Source of the DNA: Hasllibacter halocynthiae
Lineage (GTDB): Bacteria; Pseudomonadota; Alphaproteobacteria; Rhodobacterales; Rhodobacteraceae
Direction of reading: 5' to 3'
NCBI RefSeq assembly: GCF_003003095.1
Contig: NZ_PVTT01000002.1
Location: 806,001 to 870,000 of the forward strand
Length of the DNA stretch: 64,000 bases
The translations under genes were made by a program, and so were the position numbers. Within the stretch, counting starts at the first letter, position 1; each line of letters begins with the position of its first letter. Below are positions 1 to 8,444 of this stretch, piece after piece. Below the pieces are notes generated by a model, which had not been told where the DNA came from, did no database searches, and saw only the letters and a list, made by a program, of their open reading frames with translations.

Positions 1-425
1 GCCCGTCCGGCTAGGAGACCCGGTCGCGGCAGAGCCCCCCCCTCGCGAACGCCGGCGTCCCGGCGCAGGGTCGGTGGACCCAGCCGGGGACGCGTTGGCA
101 GCTTTCCCGCTGCCCTATGCGTTCCGGGTGGGTCGCCTCTTGTCCCGCCCGTATGTCGATCGGCCCGTGCGATGGGCGATCGGAGTGTCGATCGGCCTAT
201 CGGCCTGACCGGCCTGTCTCGCTTCGTCGGGGGTCTCCCCCCGCTGTCCGTCCCCCGGGGCTCGGACGCCCTGCCGTTCGATGCGGCGTGGTGGGCGCGA
301 GCCGGTCGTCGGCCGTCCGTTGCATGCAGGAGAGGTTCTAGCGGCCAGAGGTTAACGAGGCGTGAGGGCTGCGCGCGGCGCAACGCCCGGCGCGCAACGG
401 GGGGGGCGGGGGGCGGGGGCGGGGA
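1..425. other. Intergenic region at left edge, no gene assigned
   Basis: No convincing gene was found. One frame is open from base 2 to a TGA at 206-208 and its last 40 codons read like protein, so it could be the 3' end of a gene starting outside the window, but about a quarter of its codons end in A or T, unlike neighbouring genes. Bases 371-397 can form an imperfect GC hairpin downstream of asd. Bases 399-424 are four runs of G (8, 6, 5 and 4) separated by single C bases, just after the asd stop. Confidence 0.5.
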
Positions 426-1445
426 TCAGCCCTTCTTCAGGACCTCCCGCCCCAGGAGCTCGGCGATCTGCACCGCGTTCAGCGCCGCGCCCTTGCGAAG
501 GTTGTCGGAGACGCACCAGAGGTTCAGCCCGTTCTCGACCGTGGGGTCGGTGCGGATGCGCGAGACGAAGGTGGCGTAGTCGCCCACGCAGTCGAGCGGG
601 GTCGCGTAGCCGTGGTCCTCGTGCTTGTCGATCACCATGACGCCGGGCGCCTCGCGCAGGATGTCGCGGGCCTCGTCCTCGTCGAGCGGGTCCTCGAACT
701 CGAGGTTGATGGCCTCCGAGTGGCCGACGAAGACGGGCACGCGCACGCAGGTCGCGGTCACCTTGATCGCCTTGTCGACGATCTTCTTGGTCTCGGCGAC
801 CATCTTCCACTCCTCCTTGGTGGAGCCGTCCTCGAGGAAGGCGTCGATGTGCGGGATCACGTTGAAGGCGAGCTGGGTCTGGAAGACCTTGGGCTTCACC
901 TCCGAGGTGGGGTTGTAGACCGCCTTGGTCTGGTCCCAGAGCTCGTCCATCCCGGCCGAGCCGGCGCCCGAGGCGGACTGGTAGGTCGAGACGACGACGC
1001 GCCTGATCCTCGCGCGGTCGTGGAGTGGCTTGAGCGCCACCACCATCTGCGCGGTCGAGCAGTTGGGGTTCGCCACGATGCCCTTCGTGATCTCGTGGAT
1101 GGCGCCGGGGTTCACCTCGGGCACGATCAGGGGCACGCCCGGGTCGTAGCGGTAGAGGCTGCTGTTGTCGATCACGGTGCAGCCCGCCTTGGCGGCCCGG
1201 GGCGCGTGCTCCTTCGAGCCGTCCGAGCCCACGGCGAAGAGGGCGACGTCCCAGCCGGCGAAGTCGAACCGCGCGAGATCCTGGCATCTGAGCGTGCGGT
1301 CGCCGAACGAGACCTCCGTCCCGATGGAGCGGCGCGAGGCCAGGGCGGCGATCTCGTCCACGGGGAAATGGCGCTCGGCCAGGATGTTCAGCATCTCGCG
1401 GCCCACCGCGCCGGTGGCGCCCGCGACGACGACCTTGTAGCCCAT
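426..1445 (-). CDS. asd: Aspartate-semialdehyde dehydrogenase
   Basis: This enzyme reduces 4-phospho-aspartate to aspartate semialdehyde with NADPH, the branch point to lysine/diaminopimelate, threonine and methionine. The 339-residue protein is full length. The nucleotide-binding motif GATGAVG is at residues 9-15, and the catalytic cysteine is C129 in ANPNCST, followed by the QSASGAG segment. An SD-like GGAGAGAAGG lies before the ATG. It is the last of three minus-strand genes, 33 bases after the MFS transporter. The cytoplasmic enzyme is essential in most bacteria because it supplies diaminopimelate for the cell wall. Confidence 0.97.
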   Translation of the reverse strand: MGYKVVVAGATGAVGREMLNILAERHFPVDEIAALASRRSIGTEVSFGDRTLRCQDLARFDFAGWDVALFAVGSDGSKEHAPRAAKAGCTVIDNSSLYRYDPGVPLIVPEVNPGAIHEITKGIVANPNCSTAQMVVALKPLHDRARIRRVVVSTYQSASGAGSAGMDELWDQTKAVYNPTSEVKPKVFQTQLAFNVIPHIDAFLEDGSTKEEWKMVAETKKIVDKAIKVTATCVRVPVFVGHSEAINLEFEDPLDEDEARDILREAPGVMVIDKHEDHGYATPLDCVGDYATFVSRIRTDPTVENGLNLWCVSDNLRKGAALNAVQIAELLGREVLKKG

Positions 1446-1478
1446 CGTCCTTCTCTCCTGCTTTGAGGCCCGGCGCCC

Positions 1479-2660
1479 CTACTCCGCGGGGGCGGGCTTG
1501 GCCAGTGGCGCCTCGCGCGCGAGGAGGTAGGCCGCGCAGCCCGCCAGGAGCGCGAGGCCGAAGAAGGCGAGGAGCGGCGCGTAGCCCCCGGGCGCCCCGC
1601 CCGCGGCGCGGAACACGGGGCCCGAGGCGGCCTGCATCGCGCCCGCCCCGCCGATGGAGAAGAGGTTCATCAAGGTCACGCCACGCCCCGTCAGGTGCGC
1701 GGGCATGAAGGCGCGCCCATGGGCCATCATCACCGGATAGGACCCGCCCGCGAGGCCGATGAGCGCGAAGCACGCGACGGCGGCGGCGGCGGGCATGTGG
1801 ACGAAGGCCGCCAGGAGGAGGCAGGTCGCGGCGCCGGCGAGGTTGCCCGCGAGCAGGAGGGGCTTGCGGCGCCGCGCGAGGCGCTCGAGCGGGCCGTAGA
1901 GCAGCGAGCCCGCGATCATCGCGATCGCCATGGCCAGGGTCGCCGCGCCCACGGTCGCGGGGCCGTGGAGGTCGGTCATGAACGGGCCGATCCAGAGGCC
2001 GCGCAGCCCGGCGGCGGGGGCGTAGTTCACCGCCATCAGGAGGAGGATCGGCCAGAGCGCGGGCGTCCGCAGCAGGTCGAGCACCGAGCCGCGCCCTCCC
2101 CCGTCGGCCGGCGCGGGGTCGCGGACAGTCAGCGCGATGGCCCCGGCGATCAGTGCGAAGGCCGCCGCGAGCGCCCAGAGGAGGCCGCGCCAGCCCAGCG
2201 CCTCGATCCCCCAGAGGGTCGGGGCGGCCGCAAGGAGGTTGCCGAGCGAGCCCAGGCCGATGATCGCCCCGCCCAGCGTGGCGAAGAGGGCGGGCGGGAA
2301 GTCGCGGGCGAGGATGTAGTAGGCCGCCATCAGGACGGGCGCGCAGCCGGCCCCGATCAGGCCCATGGCGAGCATGACCTGCCAGGGCGCGGCGGCCACC
2401 GCGAAGAGGGCCGCGCCCCCCGCGCCGCCCAGGAGGTGCAGGGCGGCCGCCGTGCGGCGGGGGCCGGCGCGGTCGAGCGCGGCGCCGATGGGAAGCTGCA
2501 TGAGGGCGAAGGCCGCGAACCAGAAGCCCGAGGCCAGCGCGAGGTCGTCTGCGGTCGCGCCGACGGCGTCCTCCAGCGTCGGGGCGAGGACCGCGAGGAA
2601 GGCGCGGGTGTACTGCGACAGGAGGTAGGCCGCGATCAGCGCGGCGAAGCCCGCGCGCAT
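1479..2660 (-). CDS. MFS transporter
   Basis: A 393-residue inner-membrane protein with about twelve hydrophobic segments in two six-helix halves and a cytoplasmic loop rich in charged residues near residues 185-205. The loop between helices 2 and 3 carries DRAGPRRT, a good match to the major facilitator signature. The substrate cannot be read from the sequence; the family exports or imports small solutes by proton coupling. It lies 25 bases after the carbonic anhydrase gene and 33 bases before asd, so the three may share a transcript, although no functional link is obvious. Confidence 0.85.
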   Translation of the reverse strand: MRAGFAALIAAYLLSQYTRAFLAVLAPTLEDAVGATADDLALASGFWFAAFALMQLPIGAALDRAGPRRTAAALHLLGGAGGAALFAVAAAPWQVMLAMGLIGAGCAPVLMAAYYILARDFPPALFATLGGAIIGLGSLGNLLAAAPTLWGIEALGWRGLLWALAAAFALIAGAIALTVRDPAPADGGGRGSVLDLLRTPALWPILLLMAVNYAPAAGLRGLWIGPFMTDLHGPATVGAATLAMAIAMIAGSLLYGPLERLARRRKPLLLAGNLAGAATCLLLAAFVHMPAAAAVACFALIGLAGGSYPVMMAHGRAFMPAHLTGRGVTLMNLFSIGGAGAMQAASGPVFRAAGGAPGGYAPLLAFFGLALLAGCAAYLLAREAPLAKPAPAE

Positions 2661-2685
2661 CAGGCGGCGCCGGAGGGCGGGACGC

Positions 2686-3336
2686 TCACACCTCCTCCCA
2701 GATGCCGGCCTGGCCGTGATACTCCATCAGGGTGCCTTCGGCGATGTCGGTCCACAGCCCGTGCAGGAGCAGGTCGCCCGAGGCGCGCCGCTCGCGCACG
2801 AAGGGGAAGGTGGCGAGGTTGTTGATCGAGGTGAGCACGCCCTCCAGCTCCAGCGCCTTGAGGCGGGCCTCGTGGCCCTGGACCTTCGCGATCCGCTCGT
2901 AGCCGGGGCGCAGGATCTCCATCCAGCGGCCGACGAAGGAGGATTCCTCCAAGAGCTCGGGCGCGGTGCCGGCGCACATGTCGAGGCAGCCCGCGACGCC
3001 GCCGCAGCGCGAGTGGCCGAGCACGATGATGTTCGTCACCTTCAGCGCCGTCACCGCGTACTCGACCGCGGCGGAGGTGCCGTGGAGGTCGCCGTCCGGC
3101 CGGTGGGGCGGGACCAGCGCCGCGATGTTGCGGTGGATGAAGAACTCGCCCGATTCGGCGCCGAAGATCGACGTGACGTGCACGCGGCTGTCGCAGCAGG
3201 AGATGACCATCACCCGCGGACGCTGCCCCTCGTCCGCGAGGCGGCGGTACCAGGTGTGGTTGTCGGCGAAGGTCGTCGCCTTCCAGCCGTGGTAGCGCTG
3301 CGCCAGGGTCGGCGGCAGCGGGCGCGCCTCGTTCAT
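2686..3336 (-). CDS. Beta-class carbonic anhydrase
   Basis: Interconverts CO2 and bicarbonate, which feeds carboxylases such as acetyl-CoA carboxylase. The 216-residue protein has the zinc-site motif CxDSR (C47, D49, R51) and the later HSRCGG motif that supplies the His and second Cys ligands. The ATG at 3336 is chosen because GGGGAGGA precedes it and the protein begins at the usual family position; the frame stays open upstream but that stretch is arginine/proline rich and unlike the family. First gene of a minus-strand run with the MFS transporter and asd. Confidence 0.93.
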   Translation of the reverse strand: MNEARPLPPTLAQRYHGWKATTFADNHTWYRRLADEGQRPRVMVISCCDSRVHVTSIFGAESGEFFIHRNIAALVPPHRPDGDLHGTSAAVEYAVTALKVTNIIVLGHSRCGGVAGCLDMCAGTAPELLEESSFVGRWMEILRPGYERIAKVQGHEARLKALELEGVLTSINNLATFPFVRERRASGDLLLHGLWTDIAEGTLMEYHGQAGIWEEV

Positions 3337-3484
3337 CCTGTGTCCTCCCCGGGGCGGGTTAGCGGGCATTCGCCGCGGTTTCGAGGGAGAACGGCGCCGG
3401 GGCTTCATCCTTCCGAAACGCCCGCCATGCGATGGCCCGGCCCCGGGGGTGCGGGACCGGAGGCGCAGGACGGGGGGCGGGCCG

Positions 3485-3853
3485 ATGGCGCCGGACATGG
3501 ATGGGGCGATGCGGACGCGCGAGCGGGTGGGCTTCGATCCCGCCCGGCTGGGACGCCTCTACGACGAGCTGGGCCGCGAGGGGGCCGAAAGGGCCGTCGC
3601 CGGCGCGCTGGAGGTCCTTCGCGCGCGGCTGGCGCGGATCGGCGACATCCCCCCGGAGGAGGACGAGGCGCTCGCCCGGGCGGCGCGCGGCATGGTCGGC
3701 GTCGCCGAGGAGGCGGGGCTGAGCACGCTCGCCCGTGTGGCGGGGGATCTGTCCGGCGCGGCGCGGCGGCGGGACCGGAGGGCGGCGGCCGCGATCCGCG
3801 CGCGCCTGGAGCGGGTCGGCGAGCTCTGCCTGCGGGCCTACGGGGCCGGATGA
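3485..3853 (+). CDS. Hpt-like four-helix protein lacking the phospho-histidine
   Basis: A small, mostly helical, arginine- and alanine-rich protein of 122 residues. The segment LARAARGMVGVAEEAGLSTL follows the spacing of a histidine phosphotransfer (Hpt) domain, in which a conserved His precedes an LKG-type turn and a GLxxL helix, but an alanine or arginine stands where the His should be and the protein contains no histidine at all. It could be a pseudo-Hpt adaptor or a helical bundle of other ancestry. It lies 43 bases before pepA. The start is one of several possible (3449, 3485, 3497). Function unknown. Confidence 0.6.
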   Translation: MAPDMDGAMRTRERVGFDPARLGRLYDELGREGAERAVAGALEVLRARLARIGDIPPEEDEALARAARGMVGVAEEAGLSTLARVAGDLSGAARRRDRRAAAAIRARLERVGELCLRAYGAG

Positions 3854-3860
3854 CCGCGCC

Positions 3861-3888
3861 TTGCGGGGGCGTGCGGCGCCGCTAGGGT
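3861..3888 (+). promoter_or_regulatory. Candidate promoter of pepA, leaderless type
   Basis: TTGCGG (3861-3866), 16 bases, then TAGGGT (3883-3888). The -10 ends eight bases before the pepA ATG and no Shine-Dalgarno sequence is present, so transcription would begin at or next to the start codon. Confidence 0.45.
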
Positions 3889-3896
3889 GCGGCGCC

Positions 3897-5270
3897 ATGA
3901 CCGCACGCTTTGCCGAATCGGGGGGCGGGGCCCGTCCCCTCCACGTGGTGACGCCCGAGGGGCTGCCCGCCTTCCTGACGCTGCTCGACCCGCCGGCGAG
4001 GGCCTTCGCCGAGGGCGCGGAGTTCGCCGCCGGTCCGGGCGAGGTGCTGCTGCTGCCGGATGCCTCGGGCGCGGTGGCGGCGGCGGCCGTGGGCCTCGGG
4101 GGGGCGGAGGCGCGCGCGCGCCGGCGCTTCACCGCGGCCGCCGCGCTCGCCCGCCTGCCCGAAGGGGTCTGGCAGATCGCCTCCGGCCTCGACCCGGAGG
4201 ACGCCGCCGAGGCCGCGCTGGGCATGCTGATGGCCGCCCGCCGCTTCGACCGATACGCGGACGCCGCCGCGCCGAAGGCCCGGATCGCCCGCCCCGAGGG
4301 CGTCGACGCCGCCCGGATCGAGGCCGTCGCCGCGGGCGAGGCGCTGATCCGCGACCTGATCGACACGCCCGCCATGGACATGGGCCCCGCCGACCTGGAG
4401 GCCGCGGCGCGGGCGGTGGCCGAGGGGTTCGGCGCGACCGTCGAGGTCACGTCGGGCGCCGCGCTGGAGGAGGGGTTCCCCCTGATCCATGCGGTCGGGA
4501 TGGCCGCCGGGCCGGGCCGCGGGCCGCGGCTGATCGACATGGCCTGGGGCGACGGCCCCGCGCTGACGCTGGTGGGCAAGGGGGTCTGCTTCGACACGGG
4601 CGGGCTGAACCTGAAGTCGGGCGCCTCCATGGGCCTGATGAAGAAGGACATGGGCGGCGCGGCGCACGTCCTGGGGCTGGCCCGCACGATCATGGCGCTG
4701 GAGCTGCCCCTGAAGCTGCGGGTGCTGATCCCGGCCGTGGAGAACGCGGTCTCGGGCCCCGCCTTCCGGCCGGGGGACATCCTGCGCTCGCGCAAGGGGC
4801 CGAGCGTCGAGGTGAACAACACGGACGCGGAGGGCCGGCTGGTGCTGGCCGACGCCCTCGCCCTCGCGGCGGAGGGGGAGCCGGGGCTGACGGTCTCCTT
4901 CGCGACGCTGACGGGCGCGGCGCGGGTCGCGGTGGGACCGGACATCGCGCCCTTCTTCACCGGCGAGGAGGGGCTGGCCCGCGCGCTGCCCGAGGCGGCC
5001 GCGAAGGTCCGCGACCCGGTCTGGCGGATGCCCTTCCACGAGCCCTACGAGACGCTGATCGAGCCGGGCATCGCCGACCTCGACAACGCGCCGAAGGGCG
5101 GCTTCGCCGGGGCGATCACCGCGGCCCTCTTCCTGCGCCGCTTCGCGCCGCCGCGCTACGCCCATCTCGACGTCTACGGCTGGAACCCCACCGCCGCGCC
5201 GGCGCGGCCCAAGGGCGGCGCCGGATCGGGCTGGCGGGCGCTCCTCGACTGCCTGCCGGGCGTGCTGTGA
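3897..5270 (+). CDS. pepA: Leucyl aminopeptidase family protein (M17)
   Basis: A cytosolic dimetal aminopeptidase that removes N-terminal residues from peptides. The 457-residue protein shows the M17 metal-binding and catalytic segments: KGVCFDTGGLNLK with the first lysine/aspartate ligands, the following MKKDMGGAA stretch, and the family signature NTDAEGRL. The N-terminal third is variable, as usual in the family. The ATG at 3897 starts the conserved part and is preceded by a promoter-like pair rather than an SD. The stop overlaps the GTG start of the NlpC/P60 gene, an arrangement suggesting coupled translation of a peptide-degradation and wall-peptide-processing pair. Confidence 0.93.
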   Translation: MTARFAESGGGARPLHVVTPEGLPAFLTLLDPPARAFAEGAEFAAGPGEVLLLPDASGAVAAAAVGLGGAEARARRRFTAAAALARLPEGVWQIASGLDPEDAAEAALGMLMAARRFDRYADAAAPKARIARPEGVDAARIEAVAAGEALIRDLIDTPAMDMGPADLEAAARAVAEGFGATVEVTSGAALEEGFPLIHAVGMAAGPGRGPRLIDMAWGDGPALTLVGKGVCFDTGGLNLKSGASMGLMKKDMGGAAHVLGLARTIMALELPLKLRVLIPAVENAVSGPAFRPGDILRSRKGPSVEVNNTDAEGRLVLADALALAAEGEPGLTVSFATLTGAARVAVGPDIAPFFTGEEGLARALPEAAAKVRDPVWRMPFHEPYETLIEPGIADLDNAPKGGFAGAITAALFLRRFAPPRYAHLDVYGWNPTAAPARPKGGAGSGWRALLDCLPGVL

Positions 5271-6034
5271 CGGGCCGGGCCATGCGCGTGGGCAAGGGGG
5301 TCGTCGACCTGCGGGAGGCCCCCCGCGGCACGCGCGAGCGGCAGCTGCGCTTCGGCGAGGCGGTCGAGGTGCTGGCCCGGGACGACATCTGGGCGCAGGT
5401 GCTCTGCCGGAGGATCGGGAGCCCCGGCTGGACGGAGTGGGGCGCGCTGGCCGAACCCCTGGAGCCGACGCACCGGATCGGCGCGCGAGCCTCGCACCTC
5501 TATTCGGGACCGCGCGCGCAGGCGCCCGAGCGCGACGCGCTGCCCTGCGGGGCGCTGATCCGCGTGACCGGATGGGCGGGGGCCTGGGCTGAGACGCCGG
5601 ACGGCTTCGTTCCGGCGCCGCACGTCGCGACGCCCGCGCCGGAGGACGACCCCGTCGCCGTGGCGCGGCGGCTTCTCGGGACCCCCTATCTCTGGGGAGG
5701 GGACGGGCCGGCGGGGATCGATTGCTCGGGCCTCGTGCAGCTGGCCTGGATGACGTGCGGACGCGGGATCCCGGTCGATTCGGGCCCGCAGCGCGAGGCG
5801 CTGTCGGTGCGCGGGGACCTGCCGGACCGGATCGCCGCGGGCGATCTGATCTTCTGGGCGGGGCATGTCGCCATGGCCACCGGCCCCGACGAGATCATCC
5901 ATGCGAACGGGCACCACATGGCCGTCGAGCGGGAATCCCTGCGGGACGCGGTGGCGCGGATCGCAGCGTCCGAGGGGCCGACGGGCGGCGGGCCGGTGAA
6001 CGGCTTCGCCCCGTGGGGCGGGAGGGCGGGCTGA
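5267..6034 (+). CDS. NlpC/P60 family peptidase with SH3-like N-terminus
   Basis: A 255-residue predicted cell-wall peptidase of the NlpC/P60 cysteine-peptidase family, which cleaves stem-peptide bonds in peptidoglycan. The first ~130 residues look like two SH3-type substrate-recognition repeats. The catalytic domain starts near residue 140, with GTPYLWGG, the nucleophile Cys in IDCSGLVQ and the His in AGHVAMATG. No signal peptide is evident, so it may act on recycled muropeptides in the cytoplasm. The GTG at 5267 overlaps the pepA stop by four bases (GTGA); an ATG at 5282 is the alternative start. Confidence 0.88.
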   Translation: MTGRAMRVGKGVVDLREAPRGTRERQLRFGEAVEVLARDDIWAQVLCRRIGSPGWTEWGALAEPLEPTHRIGARASHLYSGPRAQAPERDALPCGALIRVTGWAGAWAETPDGFVPAPHVATPAPEDDPVAVARRLLGTPYLWGGDGPAGIDCSGLVQLAWMTCGRGIPVDSGPQREALSVRGDLPDRIAAGDLIFWAGHVAMATGPDEIIHANGHHMAVERESLRDAVARIAASEGPTGGGPVNGFAPWGGRAG

Positions 6035-6057
6035 AGCCCGCCCCGTTCGGCCCGGCC

Positions 6058-6393
6058 CTACTCGATCGCGCGGATGAGCTTGCGCTCGAGGACGCGCAGC
6101 ACCGTCCTCAGGTCGTCGCCCCGGCGCAGCACCTGCCCGTCCTGCGCGATCACCGCGTATTGCTGGCGCTTGGCGCGCAGCTTCGGGCGCTTCTCGATCC
6201 GGTAGAGCGGGCGCTCGGCGGTGCGCTGGAAGACCGCGAACACCGCGACGTCCCTCAGCGCCGAGATGCCGTAGTCGCGCCACTCGCCGGCCGCGACGAA
6301 GCGGCCGTAGAGGCCGAGGATCGCGCCGAGCTCGTGCCGGTCGAAATGGACCTGCGCGGAGGTCTGCGGGAAGGGTATGGGCTGCACGGTCAT
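6058..6393 (-). CDS. DUF2794 domain protein
   Basis: A 111-residue basic, soluble protein recognised as DUF2794, a family widespread in alphaproteobacteria with no established function. The recognisable core runs from the VHFDRHELGAILGLYGRFV segment to the C-terminal LERKLIRAI helix, with a basic KRPKLRAKRQQY strand in the middle. It ends 23 bases from the NlpC/P60 stop in convergent orientation. A TTGATT sequence about 30 bases upstream of the ATG could be its -35, but no clear -10 or SD is visible. Confidence 0.88.
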   Translation of the reverse strand: MTVQPIPFPQTSAQVHFDRHELGAILGLYGRFVAAGEWRDYGISALRDVAVFAVFQRTAERPLYRIEKRPKLRAKRQQYAVIAQDGQVLRRGDDLRTVLRVLERKLIRAIE

Positions 6394-6717
6394 GCCGGGA
6401 GAGGCTGGGTCCCCCTCTGCACGAAATCAACCCCGCCCAGACTTCGCCGCGACAAATCCCCCTGGGCGCCGCCGGTCCACCCTTTCCTCGCCGCCGCCGG
6501 ACGTCATGCGGGAGTGGCGGTGCCGGAAGGCGCCCGCCCCGGGGTCGCGGCCTCATGCCCCCCATAGAGGTCGCGGCTGCGGGGCGCACATCCGGGCCGG
6601 CCGCCCCCTCGGGGCGGCCGGCCCGGTTCCCTCCGCAGCACCCGACATGTCCTCCAGGGCCCGCCTCGCAGCCGCCGAGGCGCGCCGTCGAAGGGCGCCA
6701 TGCACTGGGCGCGGGGT
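6394..6717. other. Intergenic region between DUF2794 and the I78 lipoproteins
   Basis: A 324-base gap with no supported gene. It holds a perfect 16-bp hairpin at 6592-6626 and, near 6425, the probable DUF2794 promoter. Short open frames here code arginine/proline-rich peptides of the kind produced by GC-rich non-coding DNA. I looked for signatures of SRP RNA, RNase P RNA, tmRNA and tRNA and saw none. Confidence 0.6.
6592..6626. terminator. Perfect 16-bp GC hairpin, possible terminator
   Basis: CCGGGCCGGCCGCCCC (6592-6607), loop CTC, and its exact complement (6611-6626). It lies about 90 bases downstream of the I78 lipoprotein genes on their strand. Neither side has a T-run, so termination would be non-canonical or Rho-assisted; an RNA-stabilising 3' structure is the other option. 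Confidence 0.5.
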
Positions 6718-6987
6718 TCAGCCGCAGGTCACGCGGACCACGACGTCGTTCTCGTCGAGCTGGAAGTTGATGCGCTCGACGCGGTAGTCCTGCGTCACCG
6801 CATCGCCGGGGCGGATGATCCTGTCATCCAGATCGGCCGGCAGCGACAGCGCCGCCAGCGGCGTCCCGACCGCGGCTTGGTAGCGCGAGGCGCCGCAGGC
6901 GTCGGCGTCCGGCTCGGCGAGGACGGGGGGGCTCTCCGCTCCGCAGGCGGCGAGGGCGAGGATGGCGAGGGGCAGCAGGCGCGTCAT
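6718..6987 (-). CDS. I78-family peptidase inhibitor lipoprotein
   Basis: An 89-residue lipoprotein. The signal peptide ends in the lipobox LAAC, with the lipidated Cys near residue 15. The mature part matches the I78 inhibitor pattern: a conserved Cys, the IRPGDAVTQDYRVERINF core and a terminal VTCG. I78 proteins inhibit serine peptidases; a membrane-anchored periplasmic one may protect the cell from its own or foreign proteases. It follows a divergent copy after three bases, so the two are co-transcribed. Confidence 0.85.
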   Translation of the reverse strand: MTRLLPLAILALAACGAESPPVLAEPDADACGASRYQAAVGTPLAALSLPADLDDRIIRPGDAVTQDYRVERINFQLDENDVVVRVTCG

Positions 6988-6990
6988 GGC

Positions 6991-7260
6991 TTAGGTCCTT
7001 CTTCCGCAGGTGATCCCGATGATGAGGCCGCTCTCGGTCGTCCTCAGGCCGACCCGGCCGCTCCGGAAGCTCCTGGCGGCGTCCACGCCCGCGCGCAGCA
7101 CGAAGAGGCGCGGGTCGCGGTCCAGGAGGGCCCGGGTGGCGACCTGCCCGATCAGGTCGCCGTAGCTCGGCAGGTCGCAGGAGGGGATCGGCCCGTCGGC
7201 CTCGGGCTGTGGGGCGGCGCAGGCCGTCAGCAGGAGCAGGGCCGGGATCATCCATCTCAT
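6991..7260 (-). CDS. Divergent I78-like lipoprotein
   Basis: An 89-residue lipoprotein with a signal peptide ending LLTAC and a mature domain that resembles its downstream neighbour: a Cys followed by YGDLIGQ and a terminal IITC-type end (GITCG). The central I78 motif (PGxxxTxDY followed by RxN) has been replaced by LRAGVDAARSFRSGRVGL, so the inhibitory loop may be altered or lost. A good SD (GGAAGGA) precedes the ATG. Probably a tandem duplication followed by divergence; inhibition by this copy is uncertain. Confidence 0.72.
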   Translation of the reverse strand: MRWMIPALLLLTACAAPQPEADGPIPSCDLPSYGDLIGQVATRALLDRDPRLFVLRAGVDAARSFRSGRVGLRTTESGLIIGITCGRRT

Positions 7261-7325
7261 CGTCGCATCCTTCCTTGCGCCCCGATCGGGCTTACCCCAA
7301 CCCTATTCCGAAAAGGAGGAATGTC

Positions 7326-8441
<1,116 letters not shown>

Positions 8442-8444
8442 CGG

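Noticed and set aside
2-208. Open frame reaching the left edge, possibly the 3' end of a transporter
   Set aside because: Its last part looks protein-like (a LLSRPYVDRP segment), but third-position GC is only about 75 %, lower than the neighbours, and the upstream part is Pro/Arg-rich; not called as a gene.
6504-6701. Possible 65-codon gene on the minus strand in the gap before the I78 genes
   Set aside because: Arg/Pro/Gly-rich, no SD, no recognisable motif, and it includes the perfect hairpin; judged non-coding.
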